From: Erinaceus europaeus
Lineage: Eukaryota > Chordata > Mammalia > Eulipotyphla > Erinaceidae
Length of the DNA stretch: 64,000 nucleotides
Assembly (NCBI RefSeq): GCF_950295315.1
Contig: NW_026647649.1
Location: forward strand, 1 to 64,000
Direction of reading: 5' to 3'
This document shows positions 52,187-62,616 of this stretch, in pieces. Position 1 is the first letter of the stretch. Each line of letters opens with the position of its first letter. The position numbers and the translations under genes are program-made. The notes beneath the pieces were generated by a model that was given only the letters and a program-made list of their open reading frames with translations, did no database searches and had not been told where the DNA came from.

Positions 52187-52770
52187 CTTCTCCTTCTCCT
52201 CCTTCTCCTTCTCCTCCTTCTCCTTCTCCTCCTCCTCCTTCTTCTCCTCCTTCCCCTTCCCCTTATTCTTCTCCTTCTTCTCCTCCTTCCCCTTATTCTT
52301 CTCCTTCTCCTTCTCTTCCTTCTTCTCCTCCTTCCCCTTCCCCTTATTCTTCTCCTTCTCCTTCTCCTTCTCCTCCTTCTCCTTCTCCTCCTTCTCCTTC
52401 TCCTCCTTCTCCTTCTCCTCCTCCTCCTTCCCCTTCTCCTTATTCTTCTCCTTCTCCTTCTCCTCCTTCTCCTCCTCCTCCTTCTCCTTCTCCTCCTTCT
52501 CCTTCTCTTCCTTCCCCTTCTCCTTATTCTTCTCCTTCTCCTCCTTCTCCTTCTCTTCCTTCTTCTCCTCCTTCCCCTTCCTCTTATTCTTCTGCTTCTC
52601 CTTCTCCTCCGTCTCCTCTTCCTTCTTCTCCTCCTTCCCCTTCTCCTTATTCTTCTCCTTCTCCTTCTCCTCCTTCTCCTTCTCTTCCTTCTTCTCCTCC
52701 TTCCCCTTCCCCTTATTCTTCTCCTTCTCCTTCTCCTCCTTCTCCTCCTCCTCCTTCTCCTCCTTCTTCT
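52187..52770. repeat. 584-bp triplet-phased polypyrimidine tract
   Basis: CTC/CTT/CCC triplets with TTATTCTT interruptions at 52263, 52293, 52344, 52440, 52524, 52584, 52647 and 52713. All spacings (30, 51, 96, 84, 60, 63, 66) are multiples of 3, so all frames stay open. The long Ser/Phe/Pro, Leu and Arg frames in it are artefacts. The complementary strand is polypurine. Confidence 0.97.
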
Positions 52771-53034
52771 TGTTTTGCTTTCACGGTTATTGCTGGGGCG
52801 GTACATGCACTATAAATTCACTGTGTTGGCGGCCATCTTTTCGGTTGTTGTTGTAGGATATGACAGAGAGAAAATGAGAGGGGAGGAGAAGATAGAGAGG
52901 AAAGAGAAATTAGACACCTGCAGACCTCCCTCACCACTTGCAAAGCAACCCCCTTGCAGGCGTGGAGCCGGGCCAAACTGGATTCTTGTGTGGGTACATG
53001 TGCTCTTAAGTCGTTGTGCTACCGTCCGGCCCCT
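52771..53034 (-). mobile_element. SINE-A-like with 3' module remnant (antisense)
   Basis: TTTTGCTTTCACGGTTATTG, GTTGTTGTTGTAGGATATGA, body, head end GTGCTACCGTCCGGCCCC. Confidence 0.83.
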
Positions 53035-55574
53035 ATCTTTGCTATTTAAAAAATCTTTCTTCCCTTACTTTTCCAAAACCATTTGATATCCCTTTCTGAT
53101 CACCCTGAATTCTTCATCTTCTTCTTTCAAGGGCAGAGCCTCAAGGATACCTTTGTGGACACCTGCCTACAGTCACTCCAGATTCAGACACAGGCATAGC
53201 GCTGGCATCCTGTGTGGGCCTTTTTGTGGCTATGGCTACCACCCAGCTCTGAGCAGATGCTGGAGATGAGGAGACACCACGTTGCTGTTTCATCTGATGT
53301 AGCTGCCTGTCAATATCAGAAATAATTGCTCCTTTGTATTGCAGGATTGATGGGACTGTGTTAACCCACCTGGCTCGGAGGGTGGGCGGGTGGGAGAAGT
53401 AACTACCAAGTGAACACTACTCAGAGAAGTATCTCCCATTTCTGCAAACCCAAACCCACAGTCAGTCTGTGGTTATTTCCTTCCCCGTATTATCAAATAG
53501 TCGCTGGACTCCAGTAGCCTCTGGTTTTATTCCATATGAGCTTTATGCTATTTTGTTTGTTTTATTCTTTATTTCATGCTGATTTGTATATAGGCTCAAT
53601 TGGCAAGTATATAACCATTGGCCTGTCTGTCCTTCCATCTACCATTGCCATCCAAGGGTGGTAGATTTATGTACATAAAGTGAGGATGATGTACTTGGTA
53701 ATGCCGGAGGGAGTTGTGGTACTGAGGTGGGCTGAGGAGTCTAGCCCTTGGAGCTGCCATCTACAGAAAGTCCTGAGCTCCCTTCAGGTTTGGTGTGTGC
53801 TGCTGTCTAGCACAGCGAACCAACTGTCTTTGTCTTAAGAGCATTTGGGTTCTAGCAGCCTGCAAGTGTTTGGATGGGGCCTGTGGGCTCTGCTTCAGCC
53901 TTGTATAGCGTGTGCTGGGAAAATCAAATTCTGGGATGTGCAGTGGTGAATTATAAGGCTGCAGATGACAAGAAACACAACCCAAACTGCTTACGTACAA
54001 AGAGGAGTATATAGGTTCAGATGGTGCAAAGTTCAAGGGTGTAGACACTACGAGGTGACCTGGACTCCCTCCATTTCTCCTGAGCTCCCAACTCTGCTTT
54101 GCCTACACTGACTTTTTGGTGCGGGCAGACTTGCTTCATCCATGTATCTTAGCTGCCTCAGGTCCACCATTTTTATTAGCTTTTCCACACCAAGGGGGAA
54201 GACAAACAAACACTACTGCCTTGTTACAGAAGTTCCAGGACTGACATGAGTTTGCCTGTGTTAGACCATTATGACGTAGGTGTGTGTGTGTGTGTGTGTG
54301 GGGCTTGTCCTGCTGGATAGTGTTGGGCCCTAAACTTGTCTCTAACACTGAGAGGCGGGGAGGGGGCTGACTTTTCCTCATTCATTACCAGGGAGAGCTG
54401 GTTTCCTGAGGAAGGAACACAAACGTGCTGTTACCATAATGGGGTGGCAGCTTAGCAGCTTAGGAGCTGGGCAGACCCTGCTTACCACAGGGCAGAGGGG
54501 TTTGTGGAAAGTTGAGCTGTTTCAACTGGATGGAGAAATAGGAGCCAGGGCACTGAGTAGGACCAGACAGATTCACCCTTTCGGCCCCACTTTGTGGTTT
54601 CCAGCTCCCGTTGTGCAATAGGTGAGGAGTACTCGGTGGGCACCATCTTTTATCACCCCTGCATGGGTGTAGGGAAAAGCCAGGGCTTATCTGGACATCC
54701 AGAACATCTTCCAGAGATAAAGCATTCAAAGTTTTGGGCGTTTTTGGAGGGGACTCTAGAGCGAGAAGGACCTGCTTCTATTGTAGGCAGAACTGCCAAG
54801 ATGAATGGTTTCCTTTTAACAATTCCAGACATGGGCTCAGGACTCCACTGCAAGGATCTCATGACTTGGGCCCAGGCAGGCACTGGAGCTGTGGGAGGAC
54901 CCTGCCTGCAGTTTAGAGCCTCTGGCCCACCCGGGGTAGAAGCTGCTGGCGGGGGAGGGCTGCTGACTGCACCCTCGGCAGCTGGGAGCCCTAGTGTGGC
55001 TTCATGGGACCTGGAGTTCTCCAAGGGGACTTTGCTCCCAGAGAGTAAATCAGGCAGGTTTTTGGGCTGACCTTAATCCTGGGTAGTTCTCAGTGCCAGA
55101 AACACCAGCTCTCTCAGGATTGGGTGCCAGTTTTTTTTTTTTCTCTTCTCCTTCCTCATCATGGATAATTTTAACTATTTCCTACCTATGTTTTTTCCTT
55201 TTTTTCCTTTTCACTATGGTATTAAAGACATCATGATGGACAGTGGAATATTCAAAGGGAAATAGAAAAGAGGAGTAAATAGAGCTTGTAGAAGGTTGTA
55301 CTTAGATACTTGAAACTGTCAATAAGTAATAACTCTCCTTATAGAAAAAGTGGAACTATTGACGGCAGAGAGCACCCAGGTGCTTTATACTCAGTGTTGT
55401 TGGCCACAACTTAGTGAGAATGAGAGAAAGAATACTTTTTCCTCTTCCTGTGATTTTTTTTCTAATGTAAAAATGATAATTAAGATAATTAACTAGCAAG
55501 GCCTCACAGTTATTAGAAGGGTAGAGGTTAGAACTGAGATCTTTAAACAACTAATCTGGTATACACAATTTATT
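53035..55574. other. 2.5-kb unique block
   Basis: The longest stretch without a recognised retroposon. It contains (TG)n at 54280-54300, a T-run at 55131-55142 and AT-rich sequence from 55150. A 158-codon plus-strand frame (54594-55070) has no recognisable domain or acceptor and is not called. Conserved non-coding sequence is possible but unproven. Confidence 0.4.
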
Positions 55575-55683
55575 AACGATACTCATGGCTTCTCGATTAT
55601 AAGATTGCATGAGTCTAGTTCCATATTACACCCACCATCAAAATTCTGTGCCCCATGATAACCATCGTAGTTCTCATGAGTCT
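55575..55683 (-). mobile_element. L1 3' UTR fragment (antisense)
   Basis: TATAAGATTGCATGAGTCTA, CACCCACCATCAAAATTCTG and CATCGTAGTTCTCATGAGTC match 16620-16735 and 26440-26550. Confidence 0.6.
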
Positions 55684-55838
55684 TTTTAATTAGTGATTTA
55701 ATAATGATCAACAAGAGTGTGGAATAAGAGGGGTACAATTCCATACAGTTTCCACCACCAGAGTTCCCTATCCCATACCTTTTATTGGAAGGTTCCCTCT
55801 GGGAGTTCCCTCTGGGAGTATGGACCAAAATTAATTTT
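55684..55838 (-). mobile_element. L1 type-1 3' UTR end (antisense), cut by TTC array
   Basis: TTTAATTAGTGATTTAATAA, CCACCACCAGAGTTCCCTAT, then a doubled GGGAGTTCCCTCT and GGACCAAAATTAATTTTC, where the array begins. Confidence 0.7.
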
Positions 55839-56195
55839 CTTCTTCTCCTTCTTCTTCTTCTTCTTCTTCTTCTTCTTCTTCTTCTTCTTCTTCTTCTTCT
55901 TCTTCTTCTTCTTCTTCTTCTTCTTCTTCTTCTTCTTCTTCTTCTTGTTCTTCTTCTTGTTCTTCTTGTTCTTCTTGTTCTTGTTCTTCTTCTTCTTCTT
56001 CTTCTTCTTCTTCTTCTTCTCCTCCTCCTCCTTCTCCTCCTCCTCCTCCTCCTCCTCCTCCTCCTCCTCCTCCTCCTCCTCCTCCTCCTCCTCCTTCTTC
56101 TTCTTCTTCTTCTTCTTCTTCTTCTTCTCCTTCTCCTCCTCCTCCTCCTCCTTCTTCTTCCTCCTCTTCCTCTTCCTCTTCTTCCTCTTCTTCTT
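55838..56195. repeat. (TTC)n / (TCC)n trinucleotide array
   Basis: About 360 bp: (TTC)n, TTG-interrupted units, (TTC)n, (TCC)n, (TTC)n, then mixed CTT/CCT. On the other strand it is GAA-type. Confidence 0.97.
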
Positions 56196-56202
56196 TTTTT
56201 TA

Positions 56203-56735
56203 AAAAAACCTTATTAGTGATTTAATCTTGATTTACAAATTTACATGTCAACAGGGGTATAATTCTATACCATTCCCACCACCAGAGTTCTAAATCCCCA
56301 GTTACCCCACTACAAGCCACCGCACCCAAGGCTGCAGACATGGGTCAACCATCATCTCTACACCTACCTGTCTACATTTGTACAAAACTGCCCCTTTATC
56401 TTCCAGGTCCAGTCCTCTCTTCCCTTCCAAGTCACTCAGGAGCCTACTACTACACCCACATGTCCTTCTCCTTTTCCTTCTCTTTCTCTGGGTGCTGATG
56501 GAGTCCAGAGCCCTCTTCTCCTCTTCCTCCTGTTACTCTCCCCCACTGGGAGTGAGTCAAATTTATTTTTTGGGGTGCAGAAGGTAGGAGGTCTGGCTTC
56601 TATAATTGCTTCTCTACTAGACATGGGTGTTGGCAGATGGACCCTCAGTCCGTTTCTATTTTTCCCTAGAGGGGTAGGGCTCTGGAGAAGTGAGGTTCCA
56701 GGACACATTGGTGAGGTCGTCTGCCCAGAGAAGTT
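56203..56735 (-). mobile_element. L1 type-1 3' UTR, second copy (antisense)
   Basis: Starts at its own tail (AAACCTTATTAGTGATTTAA), then CACCACCAGAGTTCTAAATC, GGTCTGGCTTCTATAATTGC and GGTCGTCTGCCCAGAGAAG. Confidence 0.75.
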
Positions 56736-56736
56736 A

Positions 56737-56815
56737 TGCATGTACAAACTATTGTACTTACTGTTGAATGTAAAACATTAATTCCCCAATAAAAAAATAA
56801 AAAAAGAAAGAAATT
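56737..56815 (+). mobile_element. L1 3' stub, type-2-like UTR (sense)
   Basis: GTACAAACTATTGTACTTAC, AAACATTAATTCCCCAATAA, then A-rich. It is inserted head-on against the antisense type-1 UTR. Confidence 0.65.
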
Positions 56816-56819
56816 TTTT

Positions 56820-57545
56820 AATAGTCAGGAACCTAAAAGTAAGAACAGAGCAGATGAAACTAAGGGTCCTTGTGTGGGAAGAAGATAGGAAATCTATTTT
56901 AGGTATGTTGTAAGGGGTCCATGACTTTAGTTATTTTTGCCTGAGCCTGAGAGCTAACATGCAGGCTAAAAGTATAGTCTGGGAAGATGGTATTAGTGTT
57001 GGGAATAGGACTAGAAAGCTGGATCGGGACAGAGAGTAACTCCCAAACATGGGGAACGTTTGTAAATACCGTTAACTGTAAACCCCATTGATCTGACCCA
57101 GGGCCCATGTCTGTTCATATTTAGCACGGGAGCCTGTGTAACCTCTGCATCCCTGTCAGTCTGAGCTCACAGTCCATGATCACAGCTGGGAACATTCTAG
57201 GCTGCGCTCATTTCAGGACTAGTCTTCCTCTAGTGACAGGGTCTGTTGACCCAGGCTCCCTCCCAGGAGTAGGGCACTTTCTATCATTGTTATTCTACAT
57301 TGAGGGCAGTGTCCCGGAGAGGCTCACAATAGAGTTTATGATGTTGTTCCTGACCAGTGATGGTGGACATGTACTCCTTCTCTCGGGCCTTGGTCTATAT
57401 CTAGGTTCTGTAACTTTATTAGGTGGTGTGCCACCTGAAATGGAACTAAGGAGTCCCATGGAGACTCCTGGGAGAGGTCTCACCAGAGTATTGGAGCTGG
57501 AGGGTTGGCATCACAGGCCTGGTGTCTCTGGACACAGTCCAAAGT
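56820..57545 (-). mobile_element. Probable continuation of the type-1 L1-like repeat (antisense)
   Basis: The right part shares GGTCTATATCTAGGTT, TTATTAGG, GGAACTAAGGAGTCCCATG-type and GAGGTCTCACC words with 560-680, in the same order and orientation. The left part has no second copy in this window, so its membership is inferred. Confidence 0.45.
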
Positions 57546-57894
57546 GAAACATGTCTGTCGAGGTGGCACTGGCTGCATTGATTCTTTGAGGTCAGCGTTC
57601 TCATAAAGTTTTAAAGACAGTTAGCCTTCTTTTTTCTTTTCCTTTATCTCCCTGTAAGTTCATGTAGTCATCACAGAGTACATCAAAAATTCATGTGAAA
57701 CCTTTTTACTTGATTAAATTTAGTGAAAAGGAATGTTAACTGAGAAGAATAAAGAGTCATTTTAATGGCTATCTAGAAACATAATTTGAACATATTCCTT
57801 AAAATGTCTCAGTAGAATTATGTGATTTTACATATACTTTAAGTTTCCAGTTGCTCATTCATGCATTCGAAGTTTTGGGTCAGGAAAATCAGAG
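57546..57894. other. AT-rich unique sequence
   Basis: No recognised repeat or gene. Confidence 0.4.
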
Positions 57895-58010
57895 TACAGC
57901 AGTTGTGCATTAGACATTCATGCTTGAGGCACCAGAGGACCCAGGCTCAATTCCTGGCATCAGTATAAGCCAGAATTGGGCAGTGATCTGATAGAAACAA
58001 ATAAGTAATA
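57895..58010 (+). mobile_element. SINE-C (sense, diverged)
   Basis: GCATTAGACATTCATGCTTG, GCTCAATTCCTGGCATC (B box), TATAAGCCAGAATTGGGCAG, AAATAAGTAATAAG tail. Confidence 0.65.
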
Positions 58011-58016
58011 AGTAGC

Positions 58017-58280
58017 TGGGCTGGGCAGTGGTGCAGTGGCTGAGAGCATATGTTATCAAGTACAAGATCTTGGTCTCCACTTACAAGGGGGGAGGAGAGC
58101 TTCGTAAGCACTGAATTAGGGCTGCAGGCATCTCTCTCTCTCTCCTCCACTCTATCCCTTCTCAATATTTCTCTGGCCTATCAAATAAAAGAAAGAAGGG
58201 GGGGGGGAATAGCCACCGGGAGAAGGGTAGCTCACTGTGTAGACACTGAGCCCCAGCAATAACCCTGGTGGCAAAATCGA
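58017..58280 (+). mobile_element. SINE-B with 3' module
   Basis: GGGCTGGGCAGTGGTGCAGT head, eroded B box, body, CCTATCAAATAAAAG linker, G-run, module ending CAATAACCCTGGTGGC. Confidence 0.82.
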
Positions 58281-58299
58281 AAAATTCCAAAGCTTTACT

Positions 58300-58455
58300 G
58301 AGGTGCCGGAGAGACAGTTCAGCCTGCTAGAGCACAGAGTTTTCATGCCCGAGACAGTAGGAGTTGCAGTTTCAATCCCCAGCATCACCTTATGCCAGAG
58401 GTAAGCAGTGTTCTGGTCTCTCCTCTTTCCTTATAATAAATAATAAATCTTTAAG
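58300..58455 (+). mobile_element. SINE-C (sense)
   Basis: GTTCAGCCTGCTAGAGCACA, TTTTCATGCCCGAGACAG, B box GTTTCAATCCCC, CTTATGCCAGAGGTAAGCAG, AATAAATAATAAATC tail. Confidence 0.72.
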
Positions 58456-58512
58456 ACAAAACAGAAACATCATTTTATACTGTATTGATGCTGATTCCTA
58501 TTATTTCCCCAT

Positions 58513-58845
58513 CTTTTTTTTTTGCCTCCAGGGTTATTGCTGGGGCTTGGTGCCTGCACTACAAATTCACTGCTCCTGGAGGCCATTCCCCCCCCCCCCC
58601 CATTTTTGTTGCTCTTGTTGTTGTTGTTGTAGCTATTGTTGTTGTTGGTTAGGACAGAGAGAAATGGAGAGAGGAGGGGAAGACAGAGAGGGGAGAGAAA
58701 GACAGACACCTGCAGACCTGCTTCACCGCCTGTGAAGCGACTCCCCTGCAGGTGGGGAGCTGAGGACTCGAACCAGGATCCTTGTGCCAGTCCTTGTGCT
58801 TTGCACCATGTGCACTTAACTCGCTGTGTTACTGCCTGACACCTT
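58513..58845 (-). mobile_element. SINE-A with 3' module (antisense)
   Basis: TTTTTTTTGCCTCCAGGGTT, C-run, GTTGTTGTTGTTGTAGC, body, CTCGAACCAGGATCC, head end GTTACTGCCTGACACC. Confidence 0.93.
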
Positions 58846-58849
58846 CCCT

Positions 58850-59162
58850 CCCCCTACCAGTTCTTCACTGGGTTTTTCAAGTTATCTTGATTCTACCACT
58901 GTTGGTGAACTAATTTTTTTTCTCCTTCCTTCCTTCCTTCCTTCCTTCCTTCCTTCCTTCCTTCCTTCCTTCCTTCCCTTCCTTCTTTCTTTTTTTCCCC
59001 AGAGGATAAAAGCAGAGAGAAAAGAGACAGGGAGAAGAGAGATAACGCAGCACTGTTCTGCTGCTCTCTTTGCATGGTGCTCCAGACAGTGGCCAGGGGC
59101 TCAGATCTGGGACTTTGCACATGGTCGAGTGTGTCCTCTACCCAGTGAGCTATCTGTTGCCA
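58850..59162 (-). mobile_element. Long SINE-C-related element with internal (CCTT)n
   Basis: Same order as 3392-3666: ACCAGTTCTTCACTGGG, an expanded (CCTT)n at 58923-58982, GA-rich block, GATCTGGGACTTTGCACATG and head-like end CAGTGAGCTATCTGTTGCC. Confidence 0.6.
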
Positions 59163-59165
59163 CCA

Positions 59166-59545
59166 GTTCCTATTTGTTTTGCTGCTACCAAAATAACTGA
59201 AGGCTCAGTGACCTCAACAAGCAACCTCTAATTTTGTTTACTATTCTGTGGGTTAGCAATTTGATGTGGGCTCCTCTGGATGGTTCTTCTGATCTTGACC
59301 GGAGTCACTTATGTGTCCATGGTCAGCTGCGGGGCAGGTAGTGAACTGATGTGTCTAGAACAGCCTCCGCCAGGACAGCTGATTTCTGCTTCTTGTCTCT
59401 GTTTCTTCTCCAGCAGACTAGCCCAGACTTGTTCACAGGCCAAACAGTGAGGCACTGTCCCGGGAGAGCAGAGTGTAAGCTTACAGACTTGCGGAGGGCA
59501 GGACTTGGAACAACCTAACTTCCACTCTGTCCTGTTGGACAAAGC
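59166..59545 (-). mobile_element. Probable MaLR-type LTR (antisense, old)
   Basis: GCTACCAAAATAACTGAAGG, GGGTTAGCAATTTGATGTGG, GGATGGTTCTTCTGATCTTG, CAGACTAGCCCAGACTTGTT and GGACAAAGCAAGTGAATG follow a mammal-wide LTR-like consensus in antisense. I am sure it is an old interspersed repeat and less sure of the class. Confidence 0.55.
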
Positions 59546-59872
59546 AAGTGAATGAGGGAATCCTAGCAGTTGCTTCAGTTGCAGGGCGGCAGTCTGTTAT
59601 TCATGACCCCAGCCCTGTTTGTTACATCCTTTCTCCCTTGTTACACCACATCTGACCCCAATAGCAAGACCTTCCTCCTTCTTCTGTTTTCCTTCAATTC
59701 TACCTGCCTTCTGATTCTACCTTCACAGAACGAGAATCAAGTGACTGCTTAGTATTTCTGTCACCAATTTCTGTCTCAGTTTTTCTGTCACCAGCAGTAC
59801 TTTTACCCTCCACTCGAGTATTTTGAGTTAGGCTGAAGATGTAAAAAATATTCCTGCCTGTAAGAGGCCTAC
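59546..59872. other. Unique sequence
   Basis: Nothing recognised. Confidence 0.4.
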
Positions 59873-59978
59873 ATCATTATTATTACTGTTGTTATTATTG
59901 TTATTATTATTATGGTGATGCTGGGGATTAAGCCTGGGACTTTGCAGAACCATTATGCTGTCTACCCTTGCTCAAGAG
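59873..59978 (-). mobile_element. SINE-C, partly deleted (antisense), with (ATT)n
   Basis: (ATT)n at 59874-59911, then GATGCTGGGGATTAAGCCTG and AACCATTATGCTGTCTACCC. The middle is missing. Confidence 0.7.
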
Positions 59979-60169
59979 GCCTACTTTCTAGGAAGACACA
60001 AATAGTGATGATGATGATACCTCCCCATTGAGTAACTGTAAGGTGTAAATAAATTATATGTATGCAATGCTTAGCATAATGTCTGAGACTTGGTAAAGGC
60101 TCTGTAAATCCAAATTCAACAGGCTGATGAGGGTTTTATGTGATACTGTGATCCAAACAACAGTTTTGA

Positions 60170-60285
60170 GAGGCAACATTTCATGTCTTCTTTCACAGAT
60201 AAGAAATGGGTATTCAGATAAGTTCCACAGCTTTCCTAAGCTCACACAGCTAATTACTGGGAGCTTTGAGTTTTAAATTCTAAAA
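60170..60285 (-). mobile_element. MIR fragment (antisense)
   Basis: CACAGATAAGAAATGGGTAT, CTAAGCTCACACAGCTAATT and CTGGGAGCTTTGAG follow the MIR core complement. Confidence 0.6.
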
Positions 60286-60287
60286 GT

Positions 60288-60695
60288 CTTTTTTTATTAC
60301 AAAAGTATTTCTTTATTAACAAGAAAGAGATTGTCAGGGCATCCTTCTGGCATATGCAGTGCTGGGCCCGCTACTGAGCATACTGAGCTTGGGACCACAT
60401 GCTTGCTTACTTGGTTTCTCCCTCCTTGCTTTGCTCCTCCTTCCCTTCCTCTCTCTCTTCCTTCCTTTAGTGGACAGAGACAGAAACTGAGACGCAAGGG
60501 TGAGAGAGAAGAGGAGAGAGAAAGATGCCTGTAACACTGCTCTACTGCTTGCGAAGCTTTCTCCTCATAGGTGAGGACTTGGCTTGAACCCAGGTCTTTG
60601 TGTGTGGTGACGTGTGTGTAACTGGATATGTTACCACCTGGTCCAAGACCTCATATTTTCAAGTCCAAGGCTTTATGCGCTGTCTCTCCTGGGCC
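60288..60695 (-). mobile_element. SINE-C-like (antisense), split by SINE-B
   Basis: TATTTCTTTATTAACAAGAA, CATATGCAGTGCTGGGCC and TTGGGACCACATGCTT on the left; CCTCATATTTTCAAGTCCAA and CGCTGTCTCTCCTGGGCC on the right. Confidence 0.6.
60405..60645 (-). mobile_element. SINE-B nested in SINE-C (antisense)
   Basis: AGTGGACAGAGACAGAAACT, GA body, TTGGCTTGAACCCAGGTC, head end GTTACCACCTGGTCC. Confidence 0.75.
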
Positions 60696-61739
60696 ATTTA
60701 ATTTTTTTTCTTCACCCTACTTAGGATACTCCAGTGATGACTCATGATATCAAAGTCCTTGCTCCTTTGGTCCCTGTCACAGTTTACTACTCATCTTTAA
60801 AATTGGAGGCAGGCAGGTCCACGGTTGCTGGGTGTAGCCTGTAGTTCTGGTTGATCACTATACTATCACTGTACTTGAGAAAGAGAAAGACCTGTAGGTT
60901 CTTTCTTTGTGGAAGAGTTCTTGGGCCTCACACTTATTTATTTCTGCAGAAAACAAATGCAAATGCTTGTTCTTGGGCCATGCTCCAGAAACCCTGACTA
61001 GGAAAGTCTGGCCATAAAACTGTGTCTGTGAGTGTCTCTTCTGGTTCTCGCTGGCCTTTGTGTGAAAAGATCCACATTGGTTTGGGTGGGCCAGCTGGTC
61101 CTGGGGGATGGACAGTGCCTGCTGATATCAGTGGACAGCCAAGTAGAGCATCTCAGGCTAGTTTACTTAGTACACATGTAGCTATTTGCATTTACCAGGG
61201 GCCCAAGAGACAGAAGCAAACAGGCTAGCGGTACCAGTGGGCAAGTCATCACTTACTGAACGTGTATTGTGTCCTAGGCATGGAGTGAAGGATTCTGGGT
61301 GCCTTTTAGTTCCCATTCCTTACAAGATAAGGATCCTGCAAAGTTAGTACGACCAGCCAAGGAAAGAGAAGCTCACACAGACACCAATTCAGGAGCCAGA
61401 GTTGTGTGTCTCCACAGCTCACACACTTACACACTGGGCACTTTATATGTTCCTTAGATGTTTGTCACCAAGTCAGACACTTTCAGTACTTTGAGCTCAG
61501 GGAAGAACCTTACTTTCCACACTCCCCCACTGTTGCTGATGCTTTGTAGTTCTCAAGTGCACTAGGCATTAAAACCCACCTCTGGGTTCAAAGATTTCTA
61601 GATCCTGGTCCTTGGAACCTCCAGATATGTCACCTCATATGGTACAAGGGTCTTTTCAGATGTAGTTCTACTGTAAGGACTCTGTTTACTGCAACATGAC
61701 TGGCTGGCTGTCCCTCGGAAAGGTGGGAGTAATTTTCTG
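60696..61739. other. Unique sequence, about 1 kb
   Basis: 61250-61410 has MIR/L2-like words (GTGTCCTAGGCATGGAGTG, AAAGAGAAGCTCACACAGA) but is too diverged to call. Nothing else recognised. Confidence 0.4.
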
Positions 61740-61873
61740 TTTAAATATTTTATTTGAGTATTCATTGGATTGAGATAGAGAGAAATTGAGAGGGAAGGGG
61801 GAGATAGGAAGAGAGAAAGAGAGACACCTGCATCCCTGCTTTGCCATCTGTATAAAGCTGCCTCCCTGTAGGC
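61740..61873 (-). mobile_element. SINE-B 3' half (antisense)
   Basis: TATTCATTGGATTGAGATAG, body, CACCTGCATCCCTGCTTTGC. The head is missing. Confidence 0.8.
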
Positions 61874-62333
61874 TGGACAACACAGTTTAGCTGGAGGAAT
61901 CTGCAGTGAGCAAAGGTAACGTGGACCTGACTAGCGTCTGGAGTGCCGGGTGGGCCCAGTGGGATTCCTGTTGAATTTGCTGGTGCTTCTATCCAGCAGA
62001 GTCCTGCTGAGCAGGAGCAGGGACGGTGACTTCCGGAGGCTTCCCTTTCCCTCAGACTCCTCTTTCTTTTGGTTTATGCAGTGCTGGGGATTGAACCAGG
62101 ACTTCACACATGTGAGTTGTGCGCACTGTCACTGAGCTACACCGCTCACCTATCACCCTGTCTTTGGACGCTTCACATGGCCCCACTGATGACCAGGGTG
62201 GATGTTGCTGGTTGTGGGCTTCTTGATGGAGACATTTAGTGTGAGGCTCTAAGGGGGACCCTGTGTGGCTTCCTTCTGCCTACAGTATCAGTGTTAGTGC
62301 TGCAGTAGACAGGCAGCCAAGTAGACGCCTCTG
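61874..62333. other. Unique sequence around a SINE-C remnant
   Basis: Unassigned apart from the SINE-C remnant at 62072-62152. Confidence 0.4.
62072..62152 (-). mobile_element. SINE-C remnant (antisense)
   Basis: GTGCTGGGGATTGAACCAGG and CACTGTCACTGAGCTACACC. Confidence 0.6.
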
Positions 62334-62616
62334 TTCTTTTGCCTCCAGGGTTATTGCTGGGGCTCAGTGCCAACATTCCAAATCCACTGCTCCTGACGGC
62401 CATTTTGTCCATGTCACTGGATAAGACAGAGAGAAATTGAGAGAGGAGGGGGAGAAAGAGAAGGAGAGAGACAGAGAGACACCTACAGACCTGCTTCACT
62501 GCTTGTGAAGTGTCCTCTCCTGCAGGTGGGGAGTGGGGGTTCGAACCCAGATCCTTGTGCAGATCCTGGTGCTTAGTACTATGTGCACTTAACCGGGTGC
62601 ACCACCACCTGGCCCT
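62334..62616 (-). mobile_element. SINE-B with 3' module (antisense)
   Basis: TTTTGCCTCCAGGGTTATTG, TCACTGGATAAGACAGAGAG, GGGGGTTCGAACCCAGATCC, head end GCACCACCACCTGGCCC. Confidence 0.9.

Noticed and set aside
51831..53086. Long Ser/Pro/Phe, poly-Leu and Arg-rich frames (up to 341 codons)
   Set aside because: They are artefacts of a polypyrimidine tract whose interruptions keep triplet spacing. There is no conserved domain, and the ends run into a SINE.
54594..55070. 158-codon plus-strand frame
   Set aside because: No splice acceptor or domain; composition looks like chance GC-rich DNA.
55717..56225. Poly-Phe and poly-Leu frames of about 150 codons
   Set aside because: Pure translation of the TTC array.
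56203..56815. L1 5' inversion by twin priming (antisense segment joined to a sense 3' end)
   Set aside because: The antisense segment has its own 3' tail on the left, so it is a complete 3' end and not an inverted upstream part of the sense stub.
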